From assembly GCA_027045875.1 (NCBI GenBank), contig JALUAG010000066.1, positions 1 through 64,000 on the forward strand: a DNA stretch of 64,000 nt. Reading direction: 5' to 3'. Below, piece by piece: positions 47,983 to 58,676 of this stretch; positions within the stretch are counted from its first letter, which is position 1; each line of letters opens with the position of its first letter. A program made the translations under genes and the position numbers. This DNA comes from Alphaproteobacteria bacterium. GTDB lineage: Bacteria > Pseudomonadota > Alphaproteobacteria > Geminicoccales > Geminicoccaceae. The notes under the pieces were generated by a model. The model did no database searches and was not told the origin of the DNA. It worked only from the letters and a program-made list of their open reading frames with translations.

Positions 47983-48786
47983 TCAGAGCCGCGGCGGGCG
48001 GCCCTGCCGGCGCCGCCAGAGCAGCAGCCGCAGCGGCAGCAGCGGATCGCCGTGGCGCGGGAGCCGCGCGGGTTCGTCGCCCACCGCCGCCAGGGCCCGC
48101 AGCTGCCGCCGCGTAAGCCGGGCGAGCAGCCGGCTCGGCGGATCGAGCCGCTGCCAGACGGCGGGCGCGAGGGCGGACAGCCGTCGTCGGGCGCGCTCAC
48201 GGACCTCCGCGATCCGCACCGGCCGCGCGTTGCTCGCGGGCTCCGGCAGCACGACGATGCCGAAACGGGCGAGACGGGGCGCCGCCCGCAGCAGGCCCAC
48301 CAGCCCGTAGGCGGTGCCCACCTCCTCGGCCGCTGCCGGTTCCCCCCTCCCCTCCGTCGACAGCACGGCGAGCAGCCCCTGGAGGCATCCGGAGGTGCGC
48401 CGCGCATGGTCCTCGAAGGCGTCCGTCCCGGCCAATCCCCCCGCTTCGAACAACGCCTCCTGTGCTTCCAGCAGGTCCAGCAGCGCCTCGGCGGCCACCC
48501 TGCCCTCGCGGAGATCGGCCGCCAGCACGTCGAGCGCCGGATGCTCCGCCGCCGCGCCGCGGGCGGTGGCCCGGATCCGCTCGCGCCACCACTGGTAGCG
48601 CACGAGCCCCGCCATGGGCTCCCGGACGAGCTCGGGAATGCGGGCGAACTCGGCGTGGAGCAGCACGAGCGCGGCCAGTCGCGAGCGGATCCGGGGCGGC
48701 GCGAAGAGGCAGACGAGCAGGCGCTCGCGGTCGTATCTGCGGGCCAGATCGAGGACCGGATCCGCGCCCCTCACATGCCCGTTCAT
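47983..48786 (-). CDS. Squalene/phytoene synthase family protein (NDUFAF6-like)
   Basis: 267 aa. The family helix ERLLVCLFAPPRIRSRLAALVLLHAEFARI is at residues ~17-46 and PMAGLVRYQWWRERIRATARG near 52-72, the GxxRxQWW element typical of the NDUFAF6-like branch. The Asp-rich motifs expected of true squalene or phytoene synthases (DxxxD) are not intact: the first reads LLHAE. A prenyl-transfer activity is therefore doubtful, and a complex I assembly role, as for mitochondrial NDUFAF6, is the better guess. In many alphaproteobacteria it sits next to the secDF-DUF498 block; here sodB and traT lie between. Confidence 0.78.
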   Translation of the reverse strand: MNGHVRGADPVLDLARRYDRERLLVCLFAPPRIRSRLAALVLLHAEFARIPELVREPMAGLVRYQWWRERIRATARGAAAEHPALDVLAADLREGRVAAEALLDLLEAQEALFEAGGLAGTDAFEDHARRTSGCLQGLLAVLSTEGRGEPAAAEEVGTAYGLVGLLRAAPRLARFGIVVLPEPASNARPVRIAEVRERARRRLSALAPAVWQRLDPPSRLLARLTRRQLRALAAVGDEPARLPRHGDPLLPLRLLLWRRRQGRPPRL

Positions 48787-48971
48787 CGCCTTCCCCGCTG
48801 GGCTTCCCGCCCCGCTCGGGCCTTGCACCACCCGCGCCACCGGATTAGAGCGAGCATACCGCTGGCGGTGCGGACGAAGGCCTCCTGGCGCAATCGTTCG
48901 TCCGGAACCGATCCCACCCGGCGGCGGGGCATCGCACACCCCGGGGATCACAGCACAGCGACGAGGGAGCC

Positions 48972-49577
48972 ATGCCGTTCGAACTGCCCGATCTGCCTTA
49001 CGCCTACGACGCGCTCGAGCCCTACATCTCCTCGCAGACCATGCATCTGCACCATGACAAGCACCATCAGGCCTACGTGACCAATCTCAACAACCTGATC
49101 GAGGGCACCGACCTCGAGGGCAAGGGCCTCGAGGACATCATCGTCACCTGCTGGAAGGACCCCGCCAAGGAAGGCATCTTCAACAACGCCGGCCAGCACT
49201 GGAACCACACCCTTTTCTGGCGGGTGATGCGCAAGGGCGGCGGCGGCGCCCCCGGCGGCGAGCTGCAGCGCCGGATCGAGGACGCCTTCGGCTCCTTCGA
49301 GAGCTTCAAGGAGAAGTTCAAGGAGGCGGCGGTGACCGTGTTCGGCTCCGGCTGGGGGTGGCTCGCCGTCGACGGCGACGAGCTCAAGGTCCTCAAGACC
49401 CCGAACGGCGTCAACCCGATCGTGCACGGGATGGTGCCGATCCTGGGTATCGACGTCTGGGAGCACGCCTACTATCTCGATTATCAGAACCGGCGTCCCG
49501 AATATGTCGCCGCCTTCCTCAACCATCTGGTCAACTGGGAAGTGGTAGAGGAGGAGCTGGAAAAGGCGCTGGCCTGA
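48972..49577 (+). CDS. sodB: Iron-type superoxide dismutase
   Basis: Cytoplasmic enzyme dismutating superoxide. 201 aa. Metal ligands are in HLHHDKHHQAYV (His 27), NNAGQHWNHTLFW (His near 77) and GIDVWEHAYYLDYQNRRPEYV (Asp and His). FNNAGQHWNHTLFW, GSGWGWLAV and KVLKTPNGVNPI fit Fe-SOD more than Mn-SOD, though metal cannot be certain from sequence. No signal peptide. GAGGGAG precedes the ATG. Monocistronic or co-transcribed with traT 63 bp downstream. Confidence 0.96.
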   Translation: MPFELPDLPYAYDALEPYISSQTMHLHHDKHHQAYVTNLNNLIEGTDLEGKGLEDIIVTCWKDPAKEGIFNNAGQHWNHTLFWRVMRKGGGGAPGGELQRRIEDAFGSFESFKEKFKEAAVTVFGSGWGWLAVDGDELKVLKTPNGVNPIVHGMVPILGIDVWEHAYYLDYQNRRPEYVAAFLNHLVNWEVVEEELEKALA

Positions 49578-49640
49578 ACGGTGGACGGAGCGGGACCGCG
49601 GGCGGCGGTCCCGGTCTTCCGGCCCGCGGGGAGAGACGAA

Positions 49641-50396
49641 ATGCGAAGCGGCGCGAGACGGATTGGCGTGACGGTCGTGCTGGCCCTGTTCCTGGCCGGC
49701 TGTGCCGCGGTGACCACCTCCATCGAGAAGCGTGATCTCGATGTCCAGGTGAAGATGAGCGACACCATCTTCCTCGACCCCCTGCCGCCGCAGGCGCGCA
49801 CCGTCTACGTCGAGGTCCGCAACAGCTCGGACCGACCCGATTTCGAGCTCGCCGCCGCCGTGCGCCAGAGCCTCGCCGCCCGCGGATTCCGGGTGGTGGA
49901 GGATCCCGACGCCGCCAACATCATCCTGCAGGCGAACGTGCTGCAGGTGGGTCGCAGCGCCCAGTCGGCGGCCGACGAGGCGCTCGCCGGCGGTTTCGGC
50001 AGCGCCATCGAAGGCGCCGTGATCGGCGGCGCGGTCGGCTACGGCCTCGGCAAGGCCGGTGGCCACGACGCACTGCTGACGATCGGCGGCGCCATCGCCG
50101 GCGCCGCCGTCTCCACCGTCGCCAACGCCGCGGTGCAGAACGTCACCTACACGGTGATCACCGACGTGCAGATTTCGGAGCGGGTGCGCGACGGCGAGCT
50201 CGTGAGCCAGAGCGAGACCCAGAACATCCCTCAGGGCAGCGCCGGGACCGTTACCCAGTCGCGCAGCACGACCACCGAATGGCGGCGTTACCGGACCCGC
50301 ATCGTCGGGACCGCCAACAAGGCCAACCTCACCTACGAGGAGGCGGCACCCGTGCTGGTGGAGCGGCTCACCCAGGTCATGTCCAACATGCTCTGA
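49641..50396 (+). CDS. traT: TraT-family complement-resistance lipoprotein
   Basis: 251-aa outer-membrane lipoprotein with a lipobox LAGC near residue 19. It aligns through its length with F-plasmid TraT as I recall it: the start CAAVTTSIEKRDLDVQVKMSDTIFLDP, the middle IILQANVLQVGR, a glycine-zipper (GAVIGGAVGYGLGKAGG; GAIAGAAVSTVANAAV), VTYTVITDVQISERV, and the end RTRIVGTANKANLTYEEAAPVLVERL. On F, TraT mediates surface exclusion and serum resistance. No conjugation genes are nearby, so this is a chromosomal homologue with an unknown role. ATG 49641 is preceded by GGGGAGAG. Confidence 0.9.
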   Translation: MRSGARRIGVTVVLALFLAGCAAVTTSIEKRDLDVQVKMSDTIFLDPLPPQARTVYVEVRNSSDRPDFELAAAVRQSLAARGFRVVEDPDAANIILQANVLQVGRSAQSAADEALAGGFGSAIEGAVIGGAVGYGLGKAGGHDALLTIGGAIAGAAVSTVANAAVQNVTYTVITDVQISERVRDGELVSQSETQNIPQGSAGTVTQSRSTTTEWRRYRTRIVGTANKANLTYEEAAPVLVERLTQVMSNML

Positions 50397-50430
50397 CCGC
50401 CGCCGGCGAACCCGCATCGGCGGGCGGCGG

Positions 50431-50826
50431 TCACCGCCCGCCCGATTCCGGCAGCACGATGAGCGCCGCCGCCACCCGCCTCCCCTCGGAAAGCAGCAGG
50501 TTGAAGGTCCGGCAAGCGGCGGCGGTGCTCATGAGTTCGTAAGGCAGGCGCCACGTCGAAAGGGCGCGCAGGACCTCGCGATGGGGCAGGGCGAAGCGCT
50601 CGCCGAGCCCCAGCAGCAGCAGATCGAGCGGCGGCTCGCACGCCCGGAAGAGCGCCAGATGGCGGCTCTCGAGGGCCGCCGCATCGACCACCTCCCACGG
50701 TTGCACGCGATCGGCGAAGACCGCTACCGAGCCCCGGTAGCGTCGCCCCGAGATGGTGAACCCTCCCGGATGATAGCGCTGGATCTCCTGCTGATCGGCA
50801 TGCCGGGAATGGCCCACCAGATGCAT
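50431..50826 (-). CDS. DUF498/Mth938-like protein (NDUFAF3 homologue)
   Basis: 131-aa single-domain protein. IQRYHPGGFTISGRRYRGSVAVFADRVQPWEV near residues 15-46 and LLLLGLGERFALPHREVLRAL near 70 are the domain signature, with the family's typical final TAAACRTFNLLLSEGRRVAAALI. Human NDUFAF3 is the complex I assembly homologue. It begins 4 bp after secF, giving the conserved yajC-secD-secF-DUF498 order. Confidence 0.9.
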   Translation of the reverse strand: MHLVGHSRHADQQEIQRYHPGGFTISGRRYRGSVAVFADRVQPWEVVDAAALESRHLALFRACEPPLDLLLLGLGERFALPHREVLRALSTWRLPYELMSTAAACRTFNLLLSEGRRVAAALIVLPESGGR

Positions 50827-50830
50827 CGCC

Positions 50831-51769
50831 TCACCCCGCGGCCGACGCCGAGCCCTCCTTGGCCAGTACGGCCCGCAGGTTGAAATATATCAGAACCGGG
50901 GCGGCGATGTAGATGCTGGAATAGGTACCCACCACCACCCCCCAGATCATGGCGAATGTGAAGTCGCGGATCACTGCGCCGCCGAAGAAGAACAGGGCGA
51001 ACAGCGCGAGCAGGGTGGTCAGCGAGGTCATGAGGGTGCGCGACAGGGTCTCGTTGATGCTGCGGTCGATCACCTCCTCCAGCTTCAGGGTCTTGAAACG
51101 GCGGAGGTTCTCCCGGATGCGGTCGTACACCACCACGGTGTCGTTGAGCGAGTAGCCGACGATGGTCAGGATCGCGGCCACGGTCGACAGGTTGAATTCG
51201 AGCCCCACCACCGCGAACACGCCGATCGTGGTGGCGACGTCGTGCACGAGAGCGAACACCGCCCCGGCGCCGAACTGCCATTCGAAGCGGAACCAGATGT
51301 AGACGAGCACCAACGCGACCGCGAGCAGCACGGCCATGATGCCGTTTCTGAGGAGCTCCTCGCTGACCTTGGGGCCGACGAACTCGGCGCGGCGGAACTC
51401 GATCCGGTCGCCGAAGTCCTCCACCAGCCGCTGCTTGACGATCTCGATCGCCTTCTGCTGCTGCTCGGCCTCCCCCTCCTGGCGCTCGATGCGGATCAGC
51501 ACCTCCCGCTCGTCGCCGAAGTTCTGGAGCTGCACCTGGCCGAGGCCGAGATCATTGAGCGACCTGCGCATGGTGGCGAGATCGGCCGGCCCCGGCATCC
51601 GCACCTCGAGCAGGGTGCCGCCGCGGAAGTCGATGCCGAAATTGAGCCCGACCGTCAGCACCGCGATCACCGACAGCAGGATGGCCAGGATCGAGCCGCC
51701 GAGGAACAGCAGCCGGTGGCGCATGAAGGCGATGGAGGTGCTGTCCGGGATCAGCCGAAAGCGGCGCAT
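50831..51769 (-). CDS. secF: Protein translocase subunit SecF
   Basis: RND-like partner of SecD that uses proton motive force to aid late steps of Sec export. 312 aa. FMRHRLLFLGGSILAILLS is the first helix, followed by the periplasmic domain opening GLNFGIDFRGGTLLEVRM, then VGPKVSEELLRNGIMAVLLA and the SecF motif FNLSTVAAILTIVGYSLNDTVVVYDRIRENLR. The helical core is complete. It starts 13 bp after the secD stop. Confidence 0.97.
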   Translation of the reverse strand: MRRFRLIPDSTSIAFMRHRLLFLGGSILAILLSVIAVLTVGLNFGIDFRGGTLLEVRMPGPADLATMRRSLNDLGLGQVQLQNFGDEREVLIRIERQEGEAEQQQKAIEIVKQRLVEDFGDRIEFRRAEFVGPKVSEELLRNGIMAVLLAVALVLVYIWFRFEWQFGAGAVFALVHDVATTIGVFAVVGLEFNLSTVAAILTIVGYSLNDTVVVYDRIRENLRRFKTLKLEEVIDRSINETLSRTLMTSLTTLLALFALFFFGGAVIRDFTFAMIWGVVVGTYSSIYIAAPVLIYFNLRAVLAKEGSASAAG

Positions 51770-51782
51770 CGCGAGAGCCCTT

Positions 51783-53387
<1,605 letters not shown>

Positions 53388-53396
53388 GACGGCCGG

Positions 53397-53792
53397 CTAT
53401 TTCTTGGGAAACAGCCGACCGAGGAGCCCGCCCCCGGCCTGGCCGCCCTGCTGCTGCGCCTGGTTCTGGTTGGCCGGCTTGGGCTTGGTCAGCAGCTCGG
53501 CGATGGTGTGACGGACCACCCGCACCTGCACGTTGGGGGCGATCTCGAGCAGCAGCAGATTGTCGCCGGCATCGACCTTGACGATCTTGCCGACGATGCC
53601 GCCGCCGGTGACCACGGTGTCCCCCTTCTTCAGGTTCTGGATCATCTGCTGATGTTCCCGGACCTTCCGCTGCTGGGGACGGATCAGCAGCAGCCAGAAC
53701 ACCACGAAGATCAGGATCAACGGCAGGAGAGTGACGAAGAAATCGCCGCCCTGCCCGCCCGCCGCCTGCGCATAGGCCGGGGAAATCCACAT
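53397..53792 (-). CDS. yajC: Preprotein translocase subunit YajC
   Basis: Small single-span partner of SecDF-YidC. 131 aa. MWISPAYAQAAGGQGGDFF leads into the helix VTLLPLILIFVVFWLLLIRPQQRKVREHQ, then LKKGDTVVTGGGIVGKIVKVD. The C-terminal Gln/Gly-rich tail (QNQAQQQGGQAGGGLLGRLFPKK) is longer than in E. coli (110 aa). It starts at ATG 53792 after GAGGACAAC, and is divergent from the DUF815 gene. Confidence 0.94.
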   Translation of the reverse strand: MWISPAYAQAAGGQGGDFFVTLLPLILIFVVFWLLLIRPQQRKVREHQQMIQNLKKGDTVVTGGGIVGKIVKVDAGDNLLLLEIAPNVQVRVVRHTIAELLTKPKPANQNQAQQQGGQAGGGLLGRLFPKK

Positions 53793-53960
53793 GTTGTCCT
53801 CGAAAGTGATGAGGCCTGGAACCGGCGCCGGACTATAGCCTTCTCGGCCCGGATTGCAATCGGCACGAGGCCGCAGCCCCACCCCTCTTGCCGTCCTCGG
53901 CACCGCTGCTAGGCTCGGCCCGCCCGCCGCCGGGCGGCGGCAACCGCAGGACGACCCCGC

Positions 53961-54836
53961 ATGCAGCAGGACCCCCGCCTCGCCGATCTCCTCGAGCGCA
54001 TCGCGAGCGCCCTCGAACGGCTGGCCCCGCCGCCCCCGCCGGCCGCCGATCTCGCCCGCGCCGACGCCTTCGTCTTCGAGGCGGCGAGCGGCCGGCTGCG
54101 CCCGGTCGCGAGGGTGGCGGCGCCGCCTCTCGAGCTCCTCTGCGGCATCGACCGGGTGGCCGACATCCTGCTCGCCAACACCCGCCGCTTCGCCCGCGGT
54201 CTGCCGGCCAACAACGCGCTCCTCTGGGGCGCCCGGGGGATGGGCAAGAGCAGCCTCGTCAAGGCGGTCCACGCGACGGTCGCGCGGGAGGTGCGGCCGG
54301 CGCCGGCGCTGATCGAGATCCACCGCGAGGAGATCGATCACCTGCCGCGGCTGCTGCAACTGCTGGCGGGACAACCGCGGCGCTGCCTCCTGTTCTGCGA
54401 CGATCTCAGCTTCGATACCGGCGAGACCTCCTACAAGTCCCTGAAGGCGGTGCTCGAGGGGGGGCTCGAGGGGCGGCCGGCCAACGTCCTCTTCTATGCC
54501 ACCTCCAACCGGCGCCATCTGATGCCCCGGCAGATGATCGAGAACGAACGCGGCACCGCCATCCACCCCGGCGAGGCGGTGGAGGAGAAGGTGTCGCTGT
54601 CCGACCGCTTCGGCCTGTGGCTCGGCTTCCATCCCTGCGACCAGCCGACGTATCTGGCGATGGTCGCGCGCTACGCCCGCCACTACGGGCTCGACATCGT
54701 CGAGGACGAACTGCGGCGCCAGGCCCTCGAATGGGCCACCACCCGCGGTGCCCGTTCCGGGCGCGTGGCCTGGCAGTTCATCCAGGATCTGGCCGGTCGC
54801 ATGGGCCGCCGGCTGGAGGCCGAGGCCGGCGCCTAG
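53961..54836 (+). CDS. DUF815 AAA-type ATP-binding protein
   Basis: 291-aa cytoplasmic P-loop NTPase. Walker A GARGMGKSSLVKAVHA is at about residue 93, Walker B-like CLLFCDDLSFD near 150, then YKSLKAVLEGGLEGRPANVLFYATSNRRHLMPR and the DRFGLWLGFHPCDQPTYLAMV block typical of the family. Function unknown. Its stop codon shares the palindrome CTAG with the stop of the convergent nlpD-like gene. An ATG at 53961 with AGGA ten bases upstream is used. Confidence 0.87.
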   Translation: MQQDPRLADLLERIASALERLAPPPPPAADLARADAFVFEAASGRLRPVARVAAPPLELLCGIDRVADILLANTRRFARGLPANNALLWGARGMGKSSLVKAVHATVAREVRPAPALIEIHREEIDHLPRLLQLLAGQPRRCLLFCDDLSFDTGETSYKSLKAVLEGGLEGRPANVLFYATSNRRHLMPRQMIENERGTAIHPGEAVEEKVSLSDRFGLWLGFHPCDQPTYLAMVARYARHYGLDIVEDELRRQALEWATTRGARSGRVAWQFIQDLAGRMGRRLEAEAGA

Positions 54837-55636
54837 TCGGAACGCGCGACCTCGATCCCGCCCAGCAGCCGCCGCGGATCCACCGGATCGCGGCCGGCCC
54901 GCAGCTGGAAGTGGAGCTGCGGCCGGGCGACGTTGCCGGTGGCGCCCACCCGGGCCACGATCTGGCCGCGCCGCACCCTATCGCCCACGGTGACCAGCAG
55001 CGCCTCGTTGTGGGCGTAGGTGGTGAGGTAGCCGCCGGCATGGCGGATGATCAGCATGCGACCGAAGGCCGGAACGGCACTGCCGGCATAGACGACGATG
55101 CCGTTCTCCGCCGCCCGCACCGGGGTGCCCGCCCGGGCGGCGATGTTGATGCCGTCGTTGCGCCGCCCGTCGGGCTTGGGTCCGAAGCCGTCCACCACCT
55201 CGCCCTGCACCGGCCAGAGAAAGCCCTTCCCGGAAAGCGGCGGCGGCTCCGCCCGTGCCGCCTCCCGGGTGCGGGCGAGGCCGGTCGCGGGCCGGATCGG
55301 CGCCGCTGCGCGGGGAACCGGCCGGGCCGCCGCCACCCCGTCCCGTGCGGGGATGCGCAGGACCTGGCCGACGTAGATCCGGTAGGGTGGTCGCAGCCCG
55401 TTCCGCCGCGCGAGTTCCTTCATCGGTACGCCGAACCGCAGGGCGAGCTCGCTCAGCGTGTCGCCGGGCATGACGATGTAGCCGTCACCCGCCGGACGCG
55501 CCTCGGCCAGCGGCGTACGCGCCGCCGGCACCGGCCCCCCCTTGCCCCATTTCGCGGGCTGGTAGCTGGTGCAGGCGGCGAGAAGAAGGACGCCGGCCAG
55601 AACCAGCCGACGCAACGGTCCACTCCGGCAACTCAT
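54833..55636 (-). CDS. nlpD: LysM + M23-like lipoprotein, NlpD-type amidase activator
   Basis: Outer-membrane-anchored activator of peptidoglycan amidases. 267 aa. Signal peptide with lipobox LLAAC (Cys 22), one LysM domain (GYIVMPGDTLSELALRFGVPMKELARRNGLRPPYRIYVGQVLRIP, about residues 52-97), a Pro/Ala linker, and a LytM domain from GFLWPVQGEVVDGFG. The zinc site is degenerate: the expected His of HxxxD is Asn (RRNDGINIAA), while QLHFQLR keeps only one His of HxH, as in E. coli NlpD. It is therefore predicted to be a non-catalytic regulator. It follows surE by 100 bp. Confidence 0.88.
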   Translation of the reverse strand: MSCRSGPLRRLVLAGVLLLAACTSYQPAKWGKGGPVPAARTPLAEARPAGDGYIVMPGDTLSELALRFGVPMKELARRNGLRPPYRIYVGQVLRIPARDGVAAARPVPRAAAPIRPATGLARTREAARAEPPPLSGKGFLWPVQGEVVDGFGPKPDGRRNDGINIAARAGTPVRAAENGIVVYAGSAVPAFGRMLIIRHAGGYLTTYAHNEALLVTVGDRVRRGQIVARVGATGNVARPQLHFQLRAGRDPVDPRRLLGGIEVARSD

Positions 55637-55717
55637 GGCCGGGAAAATATCACCGCCGTCACAGGCACATCAAGTTCAATCGGGAGAAAACGACTCTTTC
55701 GCGCCCACGGTGATGAT

Positions 55718-55741
55718 GTTGAAGTGATGTTTTACTTCAAC
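55718..55741. promoter_or_regulatory. Inverted repeat at the surE 3' end
   Basis: Perfect 8-bp arms GTTGAAGT / ACTTCAAC around GATGTTTT. The repeat overlaps the surE stop codon (55737) and lies in an unusually AT-rich ~60 bp. Neither strand has a T-run after it, so it may be a weak terminator or an operator for nlpD rather than an intrinsic terminator. Confidence 0.4.
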
Positions 55742-56534
55742 TGCCGTCCTGCCGACTGTCCTCCGCGAGGATCTTGCGGAAGGATTCCAAGCTCTGGTGA
55801 TGCGTCAGATCGAGATGCACGGGAGTGACCGAAATGTAACCGTCGGCTATGGCGGCGAGATCGGTGCCCTCCGCCCAGTGCTCCTCCTCGCGCAGCGCGC
55901 CGATCCAGTAGTAGGGCTCGCCGCGGGGATCGATGCGCTCCACCAGCGCGTCCCCCACCTTGCGCTTGCCCTGCCGGGTGACCCGCACGCCCTCGACGGA
56001 CGCGCTCACCCGGTCGGGGAAGTTGATGTTGACCAGCACGCCTTCGGGCCAGGGGGCAGCGCACAGCCGTTCGAGGATCTCCGGCGCGAAGCGCTCCGCC
56101 GTCCCCCATTTGACCGGATGACCGTTGCGGCAGCTCTGGGAGAGGGCCACCGCCCGCACCCCGAGGACGGTGGCCTCCATGGCCGCCGCGACGGTCCCCG
56201 AATAGGTCACGTCCTCGCCCAGATTGCTGCCGTGGTTGACCCCCGAGAGGACCAGATCGGCGGCGCCGTCGAGGATCTTCTGCAGCGCCAGCAGCACGCA
56301 GTCGGTGGGGGTGCCGTCGACGGCGTAGTGGCGGGCGGAGATCCTGCGGATGCGCAGCGGGCGGCTCAGGGTCAGGGAATGGCTGGCCCCGCTCTGGTTG
56401 GTCTCCGGCGCCACCACCCAGACCTCCCCCCCGAGCCGACGGGCGATGGTCTCCAGCACCTTGAGGCCGGGGGCGTGGATGCCGTCGTCGTTGGTGACCA
56501 GGATGCGGCGCCCGCCGCCGGCGGCGTCAGCCAT
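55737..56534 (-). CDS. surE: 5'/3'-nucleotidase SurE
   Basis: Metal-dependent survival nucleotidase acting on nucleoside monophosphates. 265 aa. [15 protein letters not shown] holds the metal-binding Asp pair; then [35 protein letters not shown] and [28 protein letters not shown]. The ATG overlaps the serS stop by 8 bp. In related genomes pcm usually follows surE; here nlpD follows directly. Confidence 0.96.
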   Translation of the reverse strand: MADAAGGGRRILVTNDDGIHAPGLKVLETIARRLGGEVWVVAPETNQSGASHSLTLSRPLRIRRISARHYAVDGTPTDCVLLALQKILDGAADLVLSGVNHGSNLGEDVTYSGTVAAAMEATVLGVRAVALSQSCRNGHPVKWGTAERFAPEILERLCAAPWPEGVLVNINFPDRVSASVEGVRVTRQGKRKVGDALVERIDPRGEPYYWIGALREEEHWAEGTDLAAIADGYISVTPVHLDLTHHQSLESFRKILAEDSRQDGS

Positions 56535-57801
56535 CGGGCTCGAGCCGCTCGAGACCGCCCATGTAGGGCCTGAGCACCTGCGGCACGACCACCGAACCGT
56601 CCGCCTCCTGGTAGGTCTCCAGCACCGCCACGAGCGCTCGCCCGACGGCCACGCCGGAACCGTTCAGGGTATGGACGTGCCGGGTGCGCTTCTCGCCCTC
56701 CGGGCGGTAGCGGGCGGCCATGCGCCGGGCCTGGAACTCGCCGCAGTTGGAGCAGCTCGAGATCTCGCGATAGCGCCCCTGCCCCGGCAACCACACCTCG
56801 AGGTCGTAGGTCTTCATGGCGGCGAAGCCGGTATCGCCCGAGCACAGGGTCATCACCCGGTAGGGCAAGTCCAGCTCCCGCAGCACCTTCTCGGCACAGG
56901 CGGTCATGCGTTCGTGCTCGGCCGCCGACTGTTCGGGCGTGGTGATGCTCACGAGCTCCACCTTCTCGAACTGGTGCTGGCGGATCATGCCCTTGGTGTC
57001 GCGCCCCGCCGCCCCCGCCTCGGCCCGGAAGCAGGGCGTGCCGGCCGTGAACCGCAGCGGCAGGTCCGCCTCGGCCAGGATCTCTCCGGCGACGAGGTTG
57101 GTGAGCGGCACCTCGGCGGTGGGAACGAGCCAGTAGCCGTCGGTGGTGCGGAACAGATCCTCGCCGAATTTCGGCAGCTGGCCGGTGCCGAACAGGGCCC
57201 GGTCGCGCACCAGGAGCGGCACCGAGACCTCGGTGTAGCCGTGCTCGCGGGTGTGCAGATCGAGCATGAACTGGGCGAGCGCCCGCTCCAGCCGTGCGAG
57301 CCCCCGCTCCAGCACCACGAAGCGGGCGCCCGACATGCGGGCGGCGCGGGCGAAGTCCATGCCGAGCCGTGCCCCGAGCTCGTCGTGCGGCCGCGGCGGG
57401 AACGGGAACGTCCGCGGCTCGCCGATGCTGCGCTCGAGGCGGTTGTCGTTCTCGTCCTCGCCGTCCGGCACGTCCTCGGCGAGCAGGTTGGGAAAGCCCG
57501 CGAGGCGCGCCTCCAGCGTCTCGCTCAGCTCCCGCAGCCGCGCCTCCCCCTCCTTGACCCGCTCCTTGAGGGCCGCGACCTCGGCCAGCAGCGCCTCCAC
57601 CTCCTCGCCGCGGCGACGGCGCTCGCCGATCTCCCGGGACAGCCGGTTGCGCCGTGCCTGATCTTCCTGCAGCCGCGTCTCCAGGGCCCGGCGTTCGGCG
57701 TCGAGGGCCAGGATCCCGGCCGCCGCCGGCGGCAGGCCGCGGCGTCTCAGATTCCGATCGAATTCCTCAGGATGCTCGCGCAACCATTTGAGATCGAACA
57801 C
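56527..57801 (-). CDS. serS: Seryl-tRNA synthetase
   Basis: Class II synthetase charging tRNA-Ser. 424 aa. The N-terminal coiled-coil arm ([22 protein letters not shown] to about residue 110) is followed by class II motifs: motif 1 near 165 ([18 protein letters not shown]), [15 protein letters not shown], motif 2 [42 protein letters not shown], and motif 3 [17 protein letters not shown]. The start is GTG 57801 with GAGGGAAA upstream, since no ATG is in position. Confidence 0.97.
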   Translation of the reverse strand: MFDLKWLREHPEEFDRNLRRRGLPPAAAGILALDAERRALETRLQEDQARRNRLSREIGERRRRGEEVEALLAEVAALKERVKEGEARLRELSETLEARLAGFPNLLAEDVPDGEDENDNRLERSIGEPRTFPFPPRPHDELGARLGMDFARAARMSGARFVVLERGLARLERALAQFMLDLHTREHGYTEVSVPLLVRDRALFGTGQLPKFGEDLFRTTDGYWLVPTAEVPLTNLVAGEILAEADLPLRFTAGTPCFRAEAGAAGRDTKGMIRQHQFEKVELVSITTPEQSAAEHERMTACAEKVLRELDLPYRVMTLCSGDTGFAAMKTYDLEVWLPGQGRYREISSCSNCGEFQARRMAARYRPEGEKRTRHVHTLNGSGVAVGRALVAVLETYQEADGSVVVPQVLRPYMGGLERLEPDG

Positions 57802-57863
57802 GTCTTTCCCTCGGCTCCGGAGAACGACCGACGCCCGGGTCCGGCCCGCGGCGGCCCGTCCGG

Positions 57864-58670
57864 CTATTCGGCCTCTTCCGCGGCCTCCCGTTCGCGGCGG
57901 CGCTTCTCCGCCATGCGTACCATGATGATGGAGACCTCGTAGAGGAGGATGATGGGCAGCGCCAGCCCCACCTGACTGATGATGTCGGGCGGGGTGAGGA
58001 CCGCGGCGACGCCGAAGACGGCGACGATGGCGTACTTGCGGTTTCGCGCGAGCCCCTCGGAGGAGACGAGGCCGACCCGGCCCAGCAGGGTCAGCGCCAC
58101 AGGCAGCTGGAAGGAGATGCCGAAGGCGAAGATGAGCTTCATGACGAGATCGAGGTATTCGCCGACCCGCGCCTCGAGCTGGATCGGCAGCGAGCCCTCG
58201 ACGCCGGGGGTCTGGAAGCTCAGGAAGAAGCGCCACGCGAGCGGAAAGATGAAATAGTAGACCACGGCGCCGCCGATGAAAAACAGCACCGGGGTGGCCA
58301 CCAGGAAGGGGAGCAGTGCCTCCTTCTCGTGGCGGTAGAGGCCGGGGGCGATGAACAGCCAGAGCTGGGTGGCGACGAAGGGAAAGGTGACGAAGGCGCC
58401 GGCGAAGAAGGCGACCTTGAGATAGGTGAAGAAGGCCTCGGTGAGACCGGTGTAGATCATGCGCGTGCACAGCGGACGCTGGTCGGGACCGCTGTTGGCG
58501 AGGCAGATGTCGGCCAGGGGCTTGGTGAGGAAGCGGTAGATCTCGTCGGCGAAGAAGTAGCTGACGACGAAGCCGAGAAGGATCGCCGCCGCCGAATACA
58601 TCAGCCGGTTCCTGAGCTCGATCAGATGATCGAGCAGCGGCATTTCACGATCGTCGATATCCTTGAGCAC
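57864..58670 (-). CDS. tatC: Twin-arginine translocase subunit TatC
   Basis: Receptor for twin-arginine signal peptides. 268 aa, six helices. [18 protein letters not shown] contains the conserved cytosolic N-terminal motif with HLxELRxR; Pro- and Glu-containing segments ([42 protein letters not shown]) are typical. A periplasmic [14 protein letters not shown] loop is seen. The start is GTG 58670, 6 bp after the tatB stop. Confidence 0.97.
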   Translation of the reverse strand: MLKDIDDREMPLLDHLIELRNRLMYSAAAILLGFVVSYFFADEIYRFLTKPLADICLANSGPDQRPLCTRMIYTGLTEAFFTYLKVAFFAGAFVTFPFVATQLWLFIAPGLYRHEKEALLPFLVATPVLFFIGGAVVYYFIFPLAWRFFLSFQTPGVEGSLPIQLEARVGEYLDLVMKLIFAFGISFQLPVALTLLGRVGLVSSEGLARNRKYAIVAVFGVAAVLTPPDIISQVGLALPIILLYEVSIIMVRMAEKRRREREAAEEAE

Positions 58671-58676
58671 GGGCGG

